From: Anaerohalosphaera lusitana
GTDB lineage: Bacteria; Planctomycetota; Phycisphaerae; Sedimentisphaerales; Anaerohalosphaeraceae
Direction: 5' to 3'
DNA length: 64,000 nt
Assembly (NCBI RefSeq): GCF_002007645.1
Contig: NZ_CP019791.1
Location: forward strand, 2,542,001 to 2,606,000
Shown here one piece after another: positions 42,535-52,266 of the stretch. The translations under genes were made by a program, and so were the position numbers. How positions within the stretch are numbered: position 1 is the first letter of the stretch; each line of letters opens with the position of its first letter. The notes beneath the pieces were generated by a model, which searched no databases, was not told the DNA's origin, and saw nothing but the letters and a program-made list of their open reading frames with translations.

Positions 42535-44460
42535 TTATCTGCGTGTGTTTTCAGCGAGCTGCTTGTTGAATAGCCTCAACTGGACATCAGTCGCTGAAAG
42601 TGCCCAGTCGATATAGTGGAGTTTATGGACTGGCTTGTGATGGCCTTCGTTCATGAGCCCGTGTTGAACGGCCTGCAGAAATTCCCGGCAGACATTGCGA
42701 TTGATAGGCGTTGGCGCATTGGCCCAGTCCTTTAGTTCGGCATAGATATTTCGCAGGTTCTGACTGCCCTCGAGTTGTGCAATAGTCAGATAATCGGCGG
42801 GATTGCAGGAGATCTGCAGGCCCTTCAATGCCAGTATCAGCGGTTCGAAATTAGCGCGCGAATTAAGCCTGATGAATTTGTACTGCTGTACGTATGTCGG
42901 AGCGAAAGTGTGCAGGTGGTCGACCATGAAGTCGTTTTTGCGATGGTATTTTCTCTTGCTGGTTCGGGCAAAAACAAGCTCTTCATCCGGCCTGTATTGT
43001 TTGATCTCGTCATGGCCCATTCGTGATATCCACATCTTGCCGGACATAAGCCTTTGCGGATCTCCGCCGAGTGCAAGCAGGCATTTGACGAAACCCGGAC
43101 GAAGCACCTTCTGTTTGCCGATCTGCCTTTTTCGAAGCTGCAGTGAAATATGCAGACTGTGCGGGCCGATCGGGTAAAATTTCGTTGTTTCCTTGATCAA
43201 CTGATTGAGAATCCAGGGGTCATTGGTTGCGGGCTTTGAGAGATCTCCGAGCCTGCTTAATCTTCCCGGTGCAAGTTCCAGAAAGCCGCGTTTGCCATCC
43301 GGATCGCTGTCGCCGCTGTGATCGTCTATGTAACCGCCCAGCTTCCAGGTCATGATATCCAGGCCGAAATCGCTGAAATACTGGAAATTGTCAAAAACGC
43401 TATCCTTTTCGCCGTTCTTTTCGGAAATAGCTTTGAAGCCCAGATTGCTCAGTTCAACTTCCGCACCGAGCGGCGTCAGGCCGGGCTGACAGTTGTTGTG
43501 AATCTTGAAAAGTTCGCTTCTGCCTACACGAGAGTCAAACATGCTGTCGGCAGCTCTGATCGCGTATTTGACGTAATCGAGCAGGTCATAATTGCCATCC
43601 AGCGGCATGGTTTCCAGCCCGCGTCCGAGGATAAGGTCGACGGTCTGCGGATTCGCGTTGATCATTCTTAGCGCTATCAGAAGGCTGATCGAGCGTGTGT
43701 AGAAACGGCGTGAAGGGCCCAACTGCTCCAGGTCATATCTGTAACGGCTGTGCAGCTTGTGTTCGAACTGGTTCAGGATGATCTGTTTGATGACCAGGGC
43801 GACGTAGTTCGGCAGATACGGCCGCGCCTCGTCGTCGTCGAAAAGATGGCGAATAGTCGGGAACGGACGATCCAGCTCATTTTCGAGATAGAAGTCGCTT
43901 ACGACATCGCTGCCGAGGTGGCTGATGACCAGGTCACGCTCGGTGGTACCAAGCAGTTCTCGCCTCGCTCGTCGTTCGACTTCAGCGTCGTGTGATTTTT
44001 CGCCCGGCCGTGTCCTGCTCTTGAAAAAGTTGGTGATGCGCTTTCGCAGCCATAGTTCATGTATAAGATTGACGTGCCAGCGGTCGCCGAACTTGCGTGC
44101 CAGCGACTCTAGGCTCCCCAGATATGCGAGCGACTCTACGGATCCACTTGCAGTATTTACGGTTACGGTCCCGCGGTCGTAGAATTTGCCCTCGTATGCA
44201 TCGACCTCTTCCACGGCTGAGGCGGGCAATCCGTATATGAGAAAGCCCTCGATCCTGCCGCCTTGCTGCGGAGTTGCATAATAGTAAACATTGTCCGGAC
44301 TTACTTTCTGATAGCCGGGGAGTATGGCCAGTTCGGCATGGAGGACCTGCGGCCCGCGCGGGTTCTTTTTCAGGCTGAAACTATAGCCGCAAACCGACTT
44401 TAGGATATTGGGGTCCCGCAGCGAGCCGTAAACGAAAAGATTGTAGCGATCATTGTCCAT
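42535..44460 (-). CDS. Fusion of AIG2/GGCT cyclotransferase-like domain and GS-like amidoligase
   Basis: 641 residues. Residues 8-115 are a gamma-glutamylcyclotransferase/AIG2 fold: 'LFVYGSLRD' at the start and 'VDAYEGKFYDR' with the probable catalytic Glu90. A helical linker (about 130-320) follows. Residues 325-560 resemble the glutamine-synthetase-like amidoligase family: 'LGAEVEL' (331-337, metal-binding acidic residues), 'GFLELAPGRLS' (Glu395), 'GPHSLHISLQL' (His434, His437) and 'RLNSRANFEPL'. One half would cleave a gamma-glutamyl-type amide, the other form an amide bond with ATP. Substrates are unknown. It starts 23 bases after alr on the same strand, so a D-alanine or peptidoglycan-related peptide is worth considering. 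Domain calls are by motif only. Confidence 0.7.
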   Translation of the reverse strand: MDNDRYNLFVYGSLRDPNILKSVCGYSFSLKKNPRGPQVLHAELAILPGYQKVSPDNVYYYATPQQGGRIEGFLIYGLPASAVEEVDAYEGKFYDRGTVTVNTASGSVESLAYLGSLESLARKFGDRWHVNLIHELWLRKRITNFFKSRTRPGEKSHDAEVERRARRELLGTTERDLVISHLGSDVVSDFYLENELDRPFPTIRHLFDDDEARPYLPNYVALVIKQIILNQFEHKLHSRYRYDLEQLGPSRRFYTRSISLLIALRMINANPQTVDLILGRGLETMPLDGNYDLLDYVKYAIRAADSMFDSRVGRSELFKIHNNCQPGLTPLGAEVELSNLGFKAISEKNGEKDSVFDNFQYFSDFGLDIMTWKLGGYIDDHSGDSDPDGKRGFLELAPGRLSRLGDLSKPATNDPWILNQLIKETTKFYPIGPHSLHISLQLRKRQIGKQKVLRPGFVKCLLALGGDPQRLMSGKMWISRMGHDEIKQYRPDEELVFARTSKRKYHRKNDFMVDHLHTFAPTYVQQYKFIRLNSRANFEPLILALKGLQISCNPADYLTIAQLEGSQNLRNIYAELKDWANAPTPINRNVCREFLQAVQHGLMNEGHHKPVHKLHYIDWALSATDVQLRLFNKQLAENTRR

Positions 44461-44483
44461 AAGTATCTTCCCCCTGACGGCGG

Positions 44484-45635
44484 CTAATGCACGATCCTGC
44501 TGACGTGCGCATGTACGCTTGTGAGTATCTCATAGCAGATGGTCTCGGCAAGATCCGCCAGTGCGTACCCGCCGCAGGGCGAGTCATGTTTGTCGTCGAT
44601 AATCGTTACCATCTGGCCGACAGCGACACCGGGTACATCGGTGACGTCCAGCAGAAGCTGGTCCATACATACTCTTCCGATTACTTTGCCTACATGTTCG
44701 CCCACCATCATTGGCGCCTTGTTCGAGAAGCACCGCCAGTAGCCGTCCGCATATCCAAGCGGAACGATCGCGGCGACCGTATCCCTGTAGGGTACGAAGG
44801 AACGGCCGTAACTGACAGAATGTCCTGCGGGAATATGCTTGAGCCGAGCGATCGGAGCCTGGAGCTTCATCGTAGGAGATAGCTTAATTGGCGGGTCAGT
44901 CATGGGACGCGAATAGTAACCGTACATGCTTATACCGCAGCGAACCATGTCAAAGTTGGCCTCGGGCATTTTGATCGTGGCTGCGCTGTTCGATGCGTGA
45001 ATTATAACGTCTTTTCTTTTGCGGATGCTCGCAGTGCCAAGAAAGTCTTCGAAACGCCGAAGCTGTTCATACGCATAGTCAAGCTCGACTTCGTCAGCAG
45101 TTGCAAAATGGGTGTAAATACCGGCCAGCCTTACATTCGGGGCCTGGTCGATCAGATCGATCAGCGTTTGTGCTTCGTTCTGATCCAGGCCGCACCTGCT
45201 CATTCCGGTTTCGATATTCAGGTGTGCGTTGAACACGTGGCTGGACCCTTCCAGCACATCTTGAATGAAGTTGACAGCGTCCGCGGACGCGACGGGGCAG
45301 TGGAAACCTCGTTCGGCACTTATAAGTATCTGCTCCCTGGGCTGGGAAGGGTAAACAGCTTCGAAAATCAGTATAGACTGCCTGTCGATCAGGGTGTCGA
45401 TATGCAGGGCCTCGTAGAAGCTGTTCACCGCGAAAAAGTCGACGTCCTCGGTTTTCAGGATGTTCACAACCTCGGCGATTCCATGACCGTAGGCGTTTGC
45501 TTTTACGACCGCGCAATACTTCGTGCCATCCTTGCACAGGCTCTTTAGATTGCGGACGTTGTGCTTGAGGGCCTTTGATGAGATATGGCACTCCAGGTCG
45601 GGCCTTATGAATCTTTGTGATCGGTATAAACGCAT
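44484..45635 (-). CDS. alr: Alanine racemase
   Basis: 383 residues. 'CAVVKANAYGHG' holds the PLP-binding Lys45, 'NIETGMSRCGL' is an active-site segment, 'HSVSYGRSF' contains the second catalytic Tyr and 'PLGYADGYWR' the following loop. It makes D-alanine for peptidoglycan. It begins one base after the upstream glycosyltransferase stop and is followed closely by the amidoligase fusion, so the three genes are one transcript. Confidence 0.95.
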   Translation of the reverse strand: MRLYRSQRFIRPDLECHISSKALKHNVRNLKSLCKDGTKYCAVVKANAYGHGIAEVVNILKTEDVDFFAVNSFYEALHIDTLIDRQSILIFEAVYPSQPREQILISAERGFHCPVASADAVNFIQDVLEGSSHVFNAHLNIETGMSRCGLDQNEAQTLIDLIDQAPNVRLAGIYTHFATADEVELDYAYEQLRRFEDFLGTASIRKRKDVIIHASNSAATIKMPEANFDMVRCGISMYGYYSRPMTDPPIKLSPTMKLQAPIARLKHIPAGHSVSYGRSFVPYRDTVAAIVPLGYADGYWRCFSNKAPMMVGEHVGKVIGRVCMDQLLLDVTDVPGVAVGQMVTIIDDKHDSPCGGYALADLAETICYEILTSVHAHVSRIVH

Positions 45636-45636
45636 C

Positions 45637-46341
45637 TTAACTGCTTAAGATATCTTTCCTGAGTATGAACAATTCCTTGAATGCACGGAGGATGACTGCC
45701 GGGCTTGCGCCGGTTGGCGCGCCTGCAGTACGCGGGTAGTGGTGTACACCGTGCTGGACTATTTTGAAACCCCTACGGCTCGCCCGAGCCAGGACCTCAG
45801 TGTCTATGAGAGCGCCGGTACTTTTCATAGGCATATTCTCGAATACCCTGGCGCGGTACAACTTGAACGCACAGTCAATATCGCGCAGCTTCATATGAAA
45901 GACAAAGTTTACCAGAACACCCCAGCAGTAAGCATTTATCTTGCGAATAGTTCCTTCCTGACGCTTGAGACGATAGCAGCTTACGATATCGCAATCCTCG
46001 ATCAGCGGCAGAATGTCTTTGAGCTCGCCGACGTCAAACTGCCCGTCGCCGTCGGTATAGAATATCAGCTCCTTCGAGGCAGCTTCAAAGCCGGACTGAA
46101 GGGCGGCACCGTAACCCGAGTTTGTTTTGTGATGGACAACCTTTACCGAAGATATCTCCTCAGCAAGGCTGTCGGCGATCTGAGCGGTTCCGTCGACGCT
46201 GCCGTCATTTACGATTATTATTTCGTGATCATCGGTCAGCGACTCGAGAACTTCTTCGGTCTTGCGGACGAGCTTTTCGATATTCTCCTGCTCGTTGTAA
46301 CAAGGGAAAAATGCACTGATTGACGGGGAGGTTTTAGTCAT
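45637..46341 (-). CDS. Glycosyltransferase family 2 (polyprenyl-phosphate mannosyl/glucosyl transferase-like)
   Basis: About 234 residues. 'SAFFPCYNEQENIEKLV', 'IIIVNDGSVDGTAQIA' and 'ELIFYTDGDGQFDVGEL' with the DxD-type motif are GT2 (DPM1-like) hallmarks. There is no C-terminal membrane domain. It likely transfers a sugar from a nucleotide donor to a polyprenyl phosphate for envelope glycans. A TTG at 46350 is an alternative start. The membrane protein gene 45 bases upstream may use its lipid-linked product. Confidence 0.85.
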   Translation of the reverse strand: MTKTSPSISAFFPCYNEQENIEKLVRKTEEVLESLTDDHEIIIVNDGSVDGTAQIADSLAEEISSVKVVHHKTNSGYGAALQSGFEAASKELIFYTDGDGQFDVGELKDILPLIEDCDIVSCYRLKRQEGTIRKINAYCWGVLVNFVFHMKLRDIDCAFKLYRARVFENMPMKSTGALIDTEVLARASRRGFKIVQHGVHHYPRTAGAPTGASPAVILRAFKELFILRKDILSS

Positions 46342-46386
46342 TTTTGGCAAAACTGGAAATAGTTAACCGATCATTAATCGGGTCAT

Positions 46387-48708
46387 TTACCACTTAATCT
46401 TACTAATTAACTCGCCTTGCTCTGCTTTGAACTTCTCATTGAGTTGTTTGTACTCATCAGCAAGGTCGGGTTGCTGCTGTCTCTTATATATATCGGCCAA
46501 AAGGGCGGCACTTAATGAGGCCGCAGCCAATCTTTCCCCATATCCATCCTGGTTTTTGAGCATCAGCTTGTTTTTCTCGAATTCCTCGAGGAACGAACGC
46601 ATTTCGGTAGCGATGCTGTCCCGCAATTCGCGATGATTCAGTGCCAGATTATACAGCAGACCGGCTGTGGCCGGCTCAGCATTTATCTCAAACGCCTGCA
46701 TTGCGTGCTCGAATGCCCGACGCCTGGCAGCAGGGTTTCGCTGTCCGGATTTAAGACGGGCCAGCGTCAACTGTTTCGAAAGCTCAGTCGGGAATTCCGT
46801 AGTGCCGTTAATAGCTCCCGCCACCAGTTTCCTGCCCTGATCCGTGGATATGTCGACATACATGATCTGATGCGGGTCGGCGTACGCAAGCTGCCAGTTG
46901 GGATGTCTCGGCAGGGCCTTGGGCAGGTAGTTCACTCTATATGGATTGCTTTCGGGCCTGAACTCGCGTTCGGGCAGCAGCAATACCCAGATATCGCGTT
47001 TCTTCATCTCTTCATCGAGCGCATCTCCGATCTTGCGTAACTGATCCGCATCCGCCATTCGACCGGACCGTCGCAGCTTGTACGCCAGTCGCGTACCGCC
47101 TCCGTACAACTGCCGCCAGAGGATGAACTTGGAATGATCGTAGGCTGCCTGTGCGCGGCCGTCCATAAACAACTGCAGCGGAGTTCTGCCTGTTTCCGGG
47201 TCCGGGTCCTGCCCGAATGCTATCGCGCCGCCTTCGGTCCAGAAGTTGAACATATTGCCGCTTATATCGTTCATGTTTATGAAGTCGCACACATCTATCG
47301 GTTTGAGCCCCGAAGCGGTCATCCGCATGAACATACTGGTTCGTTCGCTGTCGGTGGGCCAGGGATCGAGGTATACGCGTTTGAATTGTTTACCCCAGAT
47401 GGATGTAAAAGCTATCAGGATAACCGCACCGGCAATGACGATTCCGGTACCCATTTTACGCGGTATGACGGGCAGATTCAGGCCTCGACCTTCGTTGTAG
47501 CGCTTTCTAGCCAGCACCATGGCAATAGTCTGCTCGATGAACATTGCAACGACAGGGCAGGCGGCAAAGGCTGCGATCGGTATGAATCGCCTCATCTGCA
47601 CAGCCATGTAAACTGTTGCGGCGGCGACAGCGATCATCGCAAGGTCGATCTTTGGCCAGCTATATTCTCCCTCAGCATACGTCACTTTGGCTCGTTTTCT
47701 GGCTTTGACTTTTGGTCGTAGGAATCTGACTAAGATCCATGCTGCAAGGGCGATCCACATGATAATGAACAGTACGAGAAAGGCGGTTTCCTGCCCGACA
47801 GGGTTTTCCCATTCGAATGCTGGGTGCCATTCGTTGACAGTTCTCCAGGACTCGGCATGTTCGCTCACGCTGATGATGAAGGTGTGCGTCAGATTGGTCA
47901 GGTGGAAGGGATTGAAGATCACCATCGCAACGAAAGACGCCAGTCCCGCACCGACTATGTGCCACAGCTTCTTAAGCTCGATCGCCACAAGCCTGTCTTT
48001 GAGGATGAAGTTGCCCAGAAGATGAATAGTGAAAAAGGGCACGAGCATGATGTAAACGTAAATATAGCCGCCGTGCAGGTTGGCCCAGAGCGCTGTCAGT
48101 GGAACCAAAAGCCACGCGAAAAGCGCGCTTCGATATGTCGTTAGCCCTAAAATAACCAGATATGCAGCCACGAGCAGGTTTGCATGCGCAGCAGGGCGTA
48201 TATCCAGAAATGTCCTCGCTGTATACATTGCAAATGCTGCTGCGATCGCCGCACCGGGTATGGTAACACCCAGCAGGCGTGCAAAATAATACACGCAGAT
48301 GGCAGCGAGGATGTTGATTCCGAACTTCCAATAGACCAGTGTGTCATAGTTCAACTCGCCCGCATCGCCGAATATCTTGGCTGTTTTATAGAACAGCAAA
48401 TGTGTGAGCCAGTTCTGGTTGATCCAGCCGGTGGGGTGTATCTTTTTGATGATATCATGGCTCCACTCCGGAAACTCCGCGAGCTGCTGCTCGGTCGGTC
48501 CCGCTTCGTGGCTGTTGGCGCTGAACGGCTCGACCGTATCAACGCCATGGTTGTCAAAATGCCTGCCGCATGCAAGGGCGACCCACGTATCGCCTGCAGC
48601 AACCATATGAGTCGAAGCCTGCAGAGCGAACAAAATCACTCCCGCCCAGAAAACAACTCTGACCCAGATAGACAAAGATCCATTGTTGATTTTTAACTGC
48701 TCAGCCAT
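46387..48708 (-). CDS. Large multipass membrane protein, unknown (glycosyltransferase-like topology)
   Basis: 773 residues. The N-terminal two thirds (about 12-450) contain roughly ten hydrophobic helices with a long first periplasmic loop. An acidic 'GDTW' follows the first helix, as in GT-C type glycosyltransferases. A soluble domain ('FNFWTEGGAIAFGQDPDPE', 'LFMDGRAQAAY', 'WVLLLPEREF') and a helical TPR-like tail follow. I do not recognise a named family; lipid-linked sugar transfer is a guess supported by the adjacent GT2 gene. It overlaps the upstream aminotransferase by 16 bases. Confidence 0.75.
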   Translation of the reverse strand: MAEQLKINNGSLSIWVRVVFWAGVILFALQASTHMVAAGDTWVALACGRHFDNHGVDTVEPFSANSHEAGPTEQQLAEFPEWSHDIIKKIHPTGWINQNWLTHLLFYKTAKIFGDAGELNYDTLVYWKFGINILAAICVYYFARLLGVTIPGAAIAAAFAMYTARTFLDIRPAAHANLLVAAYLVILGLTTYRSALFAWLLVPLTALWANLHGGYIYVYIMLVPFFTIHLLGNFILKDRLVAIELKKLWHIVGAGLASFVAMVIFNPFHLTNLTHTFIISVSEHAESWRTVNEWHPAFEWENPVGQETAFLVLFIIMWIALAAWILVRFLRPKVKARKRAKVTYAEGEYSWPKIDLAMIAVAAATVYMAVQMRRFIPIAAFAACPVVAMFIEQTIAMVLARKRYNEGRGLNLPVIPRKMGTGIVIAGAVILIAFTSIWGKQFKRVYLDPWPTDSERTSMFMRMTASGLKPIDVCDFINMNDISGNMFNFWTEGGAIAFGQDPDPETGRTPLQLFMDGRAQAAYDHSKFILWRQLYGGGTRLAYKLRRSGRMADADQLRKIGDALDEEMKKRDIWVLLLPEREFRPESNPYRVNYLPKALPRHPNWQLAYADPHQIMYVDISTDQGRKLVAGAINGTTEFPTELSKQLTLARLKSGQRNPAARRRAFEHAMQAFEINAEPATAGLLYNLALNHRELRDSIATEMRSFLEEFEKNKLMLKNQDGYGERLAAASLSAALLADIYKRQQQPDLADEYKQLNEKFKAEQGELISKIKW

Positions 48709-49880
48709 TTTTCGATGCGATCCAATCCTTTTTCAATCTGCTCGGTGGAGCAGGCGAAACTCAAACGTACATTATCGGGACAGCCGAAAGGCTCGCCCGG
48801 CACAACAGCGACATTGGCCTGTTCCAGAAGAACCTGCGCAAAGCTCATGCTGTCCTTGACCGGTGCCTGTCCCATCGTTCTGCCGTAAAGGCTCGATACA
48901 TCCGGGAAGCAGTAAAACGCCCCGGTCGGTTGATGGCACTGGATGCCGGGCAGTTCGTTCAGCCGCTTGGCCATGTAATTGCCGCGTTTTTCAAATTCGA
49001 CCCTCATGCTTTCGACCGTACCGGTTTTATCCGCCAGTGCAGCCAGTGCCGCTTCCTGTACGAACGTTACCGCATTTGAGGTCATATGCGATTGAAGTCT
49101 TCCCATCGCTCGAATAGCACTGAGCGGGCCGGCCGTGTAACCGAGCCTCCAGCCGGTCATCGCGAACGCCTTGCTGAATCCGTTTATCGTCAAGGTACGC
49201 TCGTATGCGTCATCGCTGACCGCTGCAAAACTGACGAACTTTGTTCCGCCGTATACGAGTTTTTCATAAATCTCATCGGAAAGCACCATAACGTCGGTGT
49301 CCTCGAGAACCTCGGCAAGGTCGGCAAACTCTTGAGGTGTATATGAGAAACCGCCCGGATTGTTCGGTGAATTCAGTATAAGCAGTGCTGTGCGGTCGGT
49401 TATCGAAGACTCAAGAAGTTCAGGCGTGAGCTTGTAGCTGTTTTCTTTTTCTGTGTGAATTACTTTGACTTTGCCGCCAGCCAGCTTTACAGCTTCAGGA
49501 TACGTTACCCAGTAAGGGGCCGGCAGCAGAACATCGTCGCCGGGATCAATTACCGCCTGAAGGGCAGTATAAACGCTGTGTTTTGCCCCGATATTGACGA
49601 TGATCTGGTCGGGGGTGTAATCGAGTTCGTTGTCTGAGGCGAGTTTCTCGGCTATGGCGTTACGCAGTTTCAGAATCCCGTTCGCTGCTGTATAGCCTGT
49701 TTTCCCGGCATTTATAGCTTCGATAGCGGCGGTTTTTATGAAATTCGGCGTGTCAAAATCAGGCTCACCAGCCGCAAAGCTGACGACGTCGATTCCCTCT
49801 GCTGCCATCTCCTTCGCTCGCGATGTCACGGCTATGGTGGCTGAGGGCGGCACCGACTGTGCTCTCTTGCTTACCTTCAT
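48693..49880 (-). CDS. Class I/II aminotransferase, aspartate aminotransferase-like
   Basis: 395 residues. 'FAAGEPDFDTP', 'YTAANGILKLRNAIAEKL', 'NSPNNPGG', 'LSDEIYEKLVYGG' and the PLP-lysine motif 'NGFSKAFAMTGWRLGY' fit the type Ib aspartate/prephenate aminotransferase group. It exchanges amino groups between aspartate (or prephenate/aromatic acids) and 2-oxoglutarate. It has its own promoter and is transcribed with the following membrane protein. Confidence 0.9.
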   Translation of the reverse strand: MKVSKRAQSVPPSATIAVTSRAKEMAAEGIDVVSFAAGEPDFDTPNFIKTAAIEAINAGKTGYTAANGILKLRNAIAEKLASDNELDYTPDQIIVNIGAKHSVYTALQAVIDPGDDVLLPAPYWVTYPEAVKLAGGKVKVIHTEKENSYKLTPELLESSITDRTALLILNSPNNPGGFSYTPQEFADLAEVLEDTDVMVLSDEIYEKLVYGGTKFVSFAAVSDDAYERTLTINGFSKAFAMTGWRLGYTAGPLSAIRAMGRLQSHMTSNAVTFVQEAALAALADKTGTVESMRVEFEKRGNYMAKRLNELPGIQCHQPTGAFYCFPDVSSLYGRTMGQAPVKDSMSFAQVLLEQANVAVVPGEPFGCPDNVRLSFACSTEQIEKGLDRIEKWLSS

Positions 49881-49927
49881 TGTCGCTATTTCCTCCGCAG
49901 AGTGATCTTTGTATTTGAAATTGGTGT

Positions 49928-49956
49928 ATTAGACCCAATGCCGGAGTAATCGTCAA
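49928..49956 (-). promoter_or_regulatory. Promoter of the aminotransferase operon
   Basis: Minus strand: TTGACG (49956-49951), 17-base spacer, TCTAAT (49933-49928), 47 bases before the start codon. It separates this unit from lgt upstream. Confidence 0.65.
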
Positions 49957-49989
49957 GCAAAAAGGAAGTGCGGGCAGCTCTGATCCCTG

Positions 49990-50982
49990 TTAGGTGGGCT
50001 TACGTGACGATCTGCTCATCCTGTTGAAGACATAAAACAGAACAAGGCCCGTTATGACCATGTAAATGCCGATGTTTTGTGACACCGTTCCGCCTTTGTA
50101 AAGTGCCCACCATCCATATTCGAAGGGGTTGTCCGCTCTTATGGACTCCAGCACGAATCGGGTCGTGCCGTAAAGGATGAGCATCAGCGAAAATGTCCAG
50201 CCGGGTTTTGCATCTCTGAAACGCCGCCAAAATAAAAACAAAACACCCGCAAGAAGAAGTCCATTTGCACTGGCATAGAGCTGAGTGGGGTGAACGGGCC
50301 GGCACGAATATACGTTTTTTACGGCTTCCTGCTGTTGTTCTGTCAGCTTTTCTTTGGGTTTCAGATAGTAATGGTGCTTTTGAGCATCAGATTGAGCGGG
50401 AACCCAGTGGCCGTGTTCGTCAAAGCCGCCATAATACTCTGGCGGCAGGTCAAGAACAGCTTCATCTCTCTGACGGTCGGAATCAGGGTATGCCTGGCTC
50501 TGGTACGGCGGGGAGCCGTAAGGGAATTGCACTCCAAGCGGGTTTTCCGTAATTGCGCCGAAGCAGCAGCCGTTCAGAAAGCATCCTATCCGTCCGAACG
50601 CAAGGCCGATCATCAGTCCCACCGCGATCATATCACCGTATTTACGGGCATTGAGCTTTTTGAACCACAGATACGATCCTACCACCGCAGCGGCGAATAG
50701 AACACCCCCCAGAAACTCGAGCCCTCCCTGCCAGACCGCAAATATTTCGCCAAAGCTGTCGATATTCTCAGCGTGATGCACGACGTAAAAGAGCCTTGCC
50801 CCGATCACGCCCGCAAGCAGTGAATACAGGGCGACATTCAAGATGTTCGCCGGATCCTCACCCTGATGCGCTGCCATACGGCGCATGACGAACATCGCAA
50901 CCAGAAAGCCTATGACCATCATCAGGCCGTAGCTTTTAAGCGTTACATGGATGAAAGGTATTTCGAAAAGCTCAGGCTGCAT
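49990..50982 (-). CDS. lgt: Prolipoprotein diacylglyceryl transferase
   Basis: 330 residues, multipass. 'GRIGCFLNGCCFG' is the Lgt signature and 'HPTQLYAS' is conserved. It attaches diacylglycerol to the lipobox cysteine of lipoproteins such as the GH27 enzyme in this window. Residues about 155-228 are an extra hydrophilic segment between membrane helices, explaining a length above the usual 260-290. It starts 9 bases after panD. Confidence 0.93.
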   Translation of the reverse strand: MQPELFEIPFIHVTLKSYGLMMVIGFLVAMFVMRRMAAHQGEDPANILNVALYSLLAGVIGARLFYVVHHAENIDSFGEIFAVWQGGLEFLGGVLFAAAVVGSYLWFKKLNARKYGDMIAVGLMIGLAFGRIGCFLNGCCFGAITENPLGVQFPYGSPPYQSQAYPDSDRQRDEAVLDLPPEYYGGFDEHGHWVPAQSDAQKHHYYLKPKEKLTEQQQEAVKNVYSCRPVHPTQLYASANGLLLAGVLFLFWRRFRDAKPGWTFSLMLILYGTTRFVLESIRADNPFEYGWWALYKGGTVSQNIGIYMVITGLVLFYVFNRMSRSSRKPT

Positions 50983-50991
50983 AGAAGCTCT

Positions 50992-51348
50992 TTACAGAAT
51001 CTTAGCGATCTTATTATTCTCGTCCGGCACGACGACGCTTGGCTTGAGCGAATCCATTTCCTCATCGGTGTAGTAGGCAAAGTTCATCACGATTACAATA
51101 TCACCGACGGAAAAGTGCCTGGCCGCCGCACCTAGTACGGTAAATTCACCGCTGCCTGCCGGGGCTGGTATACAGTACGTGCCGAGTCGCTCGCCGTTTG
51201 TTACGTTTGCCAGAAGAACCTCTTCATATGGCTTTATGTTCGCTGCTTCAAGCAGATCGGCATCTATGCCCACGCTGCCCGGGTAATCGATCTTGGTGCC
51301 GGTAACTGTCGCTCGGTGGATCTTGCCTTTTAATGCCTTTGACAACAT
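50992..51348 (-). CDS. panD: Aspartate 1-decarboxylase
   Basis: 118 residues. 'KIDYPGSVGID' contains the Gly24-Ser25 self-cleavage site that yields the pyruvoyl group. It makes beta-alanine from aspartate for pantothenate. Lys9 and Tyr22 expected of the family are present. It follows panC by 60 bases on the same strand, so both halves of pantothenate assembly are supplied together. Confidence 0.95.
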   Translation of the reverse strand: MLSKALKGKIHRATVTGTKIDYPGSVGIDADLLEAANIKPYEEVLLANVTNGERLGTYCIPAPAGSGEFTVLGAAARHFSVGDIVIVMNFAYYTDEEMDSLKPSVVVPDENNKIAKIL

Positions 51349-51408
51349 TATTGAATGTTCCTTACTTGTGAATAGAAAAAATTGGCTCTGCCATAATGAT
51401 TACATCTA

Positions 51409-52266
51409 TTATTTCTGGGTGTTCGCGTCAACTATTATATTGTCAATTAGCCTTGCCGTTCCCAGCTTAGCCGCAATAGCGATCAATGCCTTGCCCTGTA
51501 TCTGCGGTAGTTCGCTAAGTGTATCAAGGTCGACAATATTGATATATTCGGGCTCGATCTCTTGGGATTCAGCTAAGACACTCTGAATCGTCTGCTTGAC
51601 TTTTTCCGTTGAACGTTCGCCCTGATCAACCGCATCACGTGCGGCTGCCAACGACTTGTATATCAGCGGTGCGTCCTGTCGCTGCTCGGGCGTAAGATAT
51701 TTGTTCCTGCTGCTCATCGCAAGCCCGTCCGGTTCCCTGACCGTATCGCACACAACAATCTGCAGCGGCATATTCAAATCCGCGACCATCCGCTTGATCA
51801 CAATGGCTTGCTGACCGTCCTTCTGGCCGAAAAAGGCGTAATCGGGCTGGACGATGTTGAACAGCTTTGTACACACGGTCGTTACGCCGCGAAAATGGCC
51901 GGGTCGGCTTCGCCCGCACAGCTTGTCGGTCAGGCTCTCCACATTGACCCATGTGAGATTTTCCTGCGGGTACATCTCATTTACAGCCGGCGCAAAGATC
52001 GCATCTACCTGTTCATCACGGCACTTCTGCTGATCTGCTGCCATATCCCGCGGGTATGCCTCCAGATCTTCAGAAGGGCCGAACTGGGTCGGATTGACGA
52101 ATATGCTCACCACAACGACATCACTTTTTTCTTTAGCCCGGCGTATCAGTGAAAGATGCCCGGCATGCAGTGCGCCCATAGTCGGCACAAAACCGATCGA
52201 TTTGCCCTGACTTCGAGCATCTCTGACGAAGGCCCGCATTTCTTCTATCGTTGTCAGCGTTCGCAT
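51409..52266 (-). CDS. panC: Pantothenate synthetase (pantoate-beta-alanine ligase)
   Basis: 285 residues. 'PTMGALHAGHLSLI' is the HIGH-type nucleotide motif, 'SIFVNPTQFGPSEDL' binds pantoate and 'MSSRNKYL' is the KMSKS-like loop. It joins pantoate and beta-alanine with ATP. ATG 52266 matches the family start; it overlaps the end of the folK fusion gene by 13 bases. Confidence 0.95.
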   Translation of the reverse strand: MRTLTTIEEMRAFVRDARSQGKSIGFVPTMGALHAGHLSLIRRAKEKSDVVVVSIFVNPTQFGPSEDLEAYPRDMAADQQKCRDEQVDAIFAPAVNEMYPQENLTWVNVESLTDKLCGRSRPGHFRGVTTVCTKLFNIVQPDYAFFGQKDGQQAIVIKRMVADLNMPLQIVVCDTVREPDGLAMSSRNKYLTPEQRQDAPLIYKSLAAARDAVDQGERSTEKVKQTIQSVLAESQEIEPEYINIVDLDTLSELPQIQGKALIAIAAKLGTARLIDNIIVDANTQK

